A stretch of 64,000 bases of DNA from Chitinophaga silvatica (GTDB lineage: Bacteria; Bacteroidota; Bacteroidia; Chitinophagales; Chitinophagaceae): assembly GCF_003419895.1 (NCBI RefSeq), contig NZ_QPMM01000014.1, positions 181,549-245,548 on the forward strand. The letters run 5' to 3'. The translations under genes were made by a program, and so were the position numbers. The notes beneath the pieces were generated by a model, which made no database searches, was not told the DNA's origin, and worked only from the letters and a program-made list of their open reading frames with translations. The number at the start of each line of letters is the position of its first letter. The first letter of the stretch is position 1. Below are positions 62,666 to 64,000 of the stretch, piece by piece.

Positions 62666-63190
62666 TTACAGTAGTTTAGCGGCAGCGTCTTCCCAGTTCA
62701 TAATTCGTTCATAACCTGTAACATGCACGTTGTGGTGACCATGATATAAATATGGTTTGCCTTTGAAATTGCTAAAATTTCTCTCCAGGTCATCAATCAT
62801 AATATCGGCCTGGACAATCGACTTATCGCCGCATAAACAATACTGTCTCCAGTTTAAAAATGGAAAATTGTCCTGTAACCAGTCGAACTTGTCTTTAAGG
62901 GAAGTTGGAAATTCCATGGCGGCAGAAACAATGTATACTTTATACTTCTTGTTAAGTTCTTTTAGTACCTCCTGGGCATTGGGGAAAATTTCAAGGTCGC
63001 GGAAGAAGCCTGGTGTATTTAAATACTCTTTTATTTTGCCTTTATTTTCCGGTGGTATAATGTCGGAAAGAGTTTTGCCATGTAATTCCTCTGTAGTAAA
63101 TGTTTTACCAAAATCTCTGAAATACCATTCTCTTGCTTTCTTAATAGGATCGGCAATGGTTTCGTCCATATCAATTGCGATAGATAACAT
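62666..63190 (-). CDS. 5'(3')-deoxyribonucleotidase-like HAD phosphatase
   Basis: A 174-residue HAD-superfamily phosphatase of the NT5C type that removes phosphate from deoxynucleotides. The catalytic loop is AIDMDETIADPIKKA with Asp7 (nucleophile) and Asp9 (acid/base). Motif II lies in VYIVSAAMEFPTSLKDKFDW and motif III/IV in ADIMIDDLERNFSNF. Length fits the bacterial family. It stands alone next to the repeat-rich right end. Confidence 0.9.
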   Translation of the reverse strand: MLSIAIDMDETIADPIKKAREWYFRDFGKTFTTEELHGKTLSDIIPPENKGKIKEYLNTPGFFRDLEIFPNAQEVLKELNKKYKVYIVSAAMEFPTSLKDKFDWLQDNFPFLNWRQYCLCGDKSIVQADIMIDDLERNFSNFKGKPYLYHGHHNVHVTGYERIMNWEDAAAKLL

Positions 63191-63388
63191 CTTTTTTTAC
63201 TTGCTAAGTTGCGAAGATTTTTGGAAGAGACAAAGAGGAGAGAACAATAGGGATTGATTAAATAGTAAAAATTTATCTGAAATAAACCACAATTGGGTTA
63301 TCACTTCGGATAGTTGACAAATTTCAATCTCTGTACGCTGGGAAAGGCAAACATAATTTGAATAAGTTAAGGGAAATTGTATTCGTAA

Positions 63389-63520
63389 AATATTGACTTC
63401 AATTTGAAGGATTAGCTTCTTTTACTGTAGGCAGGGGCGCGCCCAATGCTATTAAGTTAAGTGGAAGGATGTTGATTGAATATTGACTTCAATTTAAATG
63501 ACTGGTTTCCTGTACCGTAG
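63389..63520. repeat. Direct repeat pair (63389-63430 and 63479-63520)
   Basis: Two 42-bp copies start with the identical AATATTGACTTCAATTT and end in CTGTAG or CCGTAG; about four-fifths of positions agree. After the shared part the first continues into the AATGCTATTAAGTTAAG module and the second into the GGGCAGGGG core, so the same left end joins different right ends. Confidence 0.8.
63442..63468 (+). repeat. 27-nt module, identical to 63974-64000
   Basis: The 27 bases here (containing AATGCTATTAAGTTAAGTGG) occur again without change at 63974-64000, the last base of the window, so the match may be longer. The same module in reverse lies at 63755-63775. Confidence 0.85.
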
Positions 63521-63714
63521 ACTGGGCAGGGGTAAACCCTGCCCCTACAGGGTTTCATCGAAACTAAATTTTCATCTGGTAGATATATTTCATGTTAAAT
63601 GTCGATCTACTAATTTCAATTCTGTAAAGGAACAATTCTACAATATAGAAACTGTAATTCGTTGAAACCCTGTAGGGGCAGGGCTTGCCCCTGCCCAGTC
63701 TACGGTACAGGAAA
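63506..63714. repeat. 57-bp inverted repeat arms (63506-63562 and 63658-63714)
   Basis: The two arms match at 54 of 57 positions in opposite orientation, with a 95-bp spacer. Each arm has its own inner palindrome (GGGCAGGGG...CCCTGCCC), so it could fold alone or as a large cruciform. No open frame spans the spacer. Confidence 0.85.
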
Positions 63715-63750
63715 TTCATCAATTACTTAAAGATAATTAAACCGGGGCCT

Positions 63751-63808
63751 ATTTCCCTTAACTTAATAGCATTGGGCTTGCCCCCGCCCAGCCTACGGTA
63801 AGGGAAAT
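63751..63808. repeat. 58-bp element with 10-bp terminal inverted repeats
   Basis: ATTTCCCTTA and TAAGGGAAAT are perfect terminal inverted repeats around a G/C-rich centre (GGGCTTGCCCCCGCCC). In reverse it joins the CCGTAGGCTGGGCGGGGG piece with the AATGCTATTAAGTTAAG module. Size and form resemble a REP/MITE-like unit without coding capacity. Confidence 0.7.
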
Positions 63809-63949
63809 TTACCAATCACATAAAGCCAATAAAATCGAGGTGCCTTCCTCTTAACTTTATAGTATTAAGGTAAGCCCCCCAGCAGGATTTCTTCTATCTA
63901 GTAGATTTATTACTTTACTGACTTTACTTTACTATGAAATCTTTTGATG

Positions 63950-64000
63950 AAATCCTGTAGGGGCGGGGCTTGCCCCAATGCTATTAAGTTAAGTGGAAGG
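63950..64000. repeat. Composite repeat copy at the window edge
   Basis: AATCCTGTAGGGGCGGGGCT matches the inner part of the arm at 63665-63691, but continues directly into the 27-nt module of 63442-63468. It is cut by the window end. Confidence 0.8.

Larger units (their letters stand above)
63191..64000. other. Non-coding region with modular repeats
   Basis: This 810-bp region has no credible gene. From about 63366 to the window end it is made of related repeat pieces with G/C-rich centres in A/T-rich surroundings; the separate pieces are listed as repeat features. The last piece runs off the window, so the array continues to the right. Confidence 0.85.

Noticed and set aside
62757..63257. 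Open frame of 166 codons opposite the deoxyribonucleotidase
   Set aside because: Covers the real gene in antisense and has low-complexity Ser/Leu-rich composition.
63366..64000. CRISPR array
   Set aside because: Repeat pieces differ in length, orientation and combination, with no constant spacer size and no cas genes.

Overview
The window comes from a member of the Bacteroidota, most likely a Chitinophagaceae relative (Chitinophaga-like). The evidence is three SusC/SusD outer-membrane uptake pairs, lipoproteins with Bacteroidota-type lipoboxes, TAnnTTTG-type -7 promoter elements, AT-rich non-coding DNA and many small regulator genes. The genus is inferred. No rRNA, tRNA, CRISPR array, prophage or complete insertion sequence was recognised.

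Layout. (1) 1-15.4 kb is a polysaccharide utilisation locus read left to right: the 3' end of a secreted protein with a CBM9-like domain, two tandem SusC-SusD pairs, a GH20 beta-N-acetylhexosaminidase and a GH78 alpha-L-rhamnosidase. (2) 15.4-17.5 kb holds an unknown small protein divergent from an ECF-type sigma factor, then a RibD/DHFR-like protein and a DUF1801 protein. (3) 17.6-22.4 kb is a minus-strand leucine operon, leuC-leuD-synthase-leuB, in which the synthase is a LeuA/CimA-type enzyme. (4) 22.6-30.8 kb is a TetR-TolC-HlyD-ATPase-ATPase-permease-permease exporter operon (a YbhGFSR-like system with YbhF split in two), divergent from a second TetR with its own VOC-protein target. (5) 30.8-35.8 kb carries a PafA-like phosphatase, a GH16 glucanase and a hybrid histidine kinase. 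(6) 35.8-41.4 kb is a complete RND tripartite pump. (7) 42-46 kb has a three-gene operon (NAD-dependent epimerase/3beta-HSD-like enzyme, steroid 5-alpha-reductase-like membrane enzyme, orphan ABC-2 permease) opposite an AraC regulator. (8) 46.6-53.8 kb is a patchwork of small genes: DUF2200, MdaB-like quinone reductase with a divergent LysR, a second DHFR-like protein with AraC, SMP-30-like protein, GNAT, YiiX-like papain-fold hydrolase, ArsR and SGNH esterase. (9) 54-60.7 kb is a third SusC-SusD pair followed by a CocE/NonD serine hydrolase. (10) 60.7-63.2 kb holds two unknown proteins, MarR, GNAT and a deoxyribonucleotidase. (11) 63.2-64 kb is non-coding and packed with modular GC-cored repeats running off the window end.

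How it fits together. The first locus would bind, import and trim a glycan carrying beta-HexNAc and alpha-L-rhamnose; the third pair would import a substrate for an acyl/peptide-ester hydrolase rather than a polysaccharide. Two independent efflux systems, several one-component regulators and stress-type small enzymes suggest a soil or rhizosphere lifestyle with chemical warfare. Nothing here is clearly a wholly new system. The best candidates for new biology are the modular repeat array at the right end, the epimerase/5-alpha-reductase/permease operon, the SusCD-CocE locus, and the orphan sigma factor separated from an unknown gene by a perfect inverted repeat.
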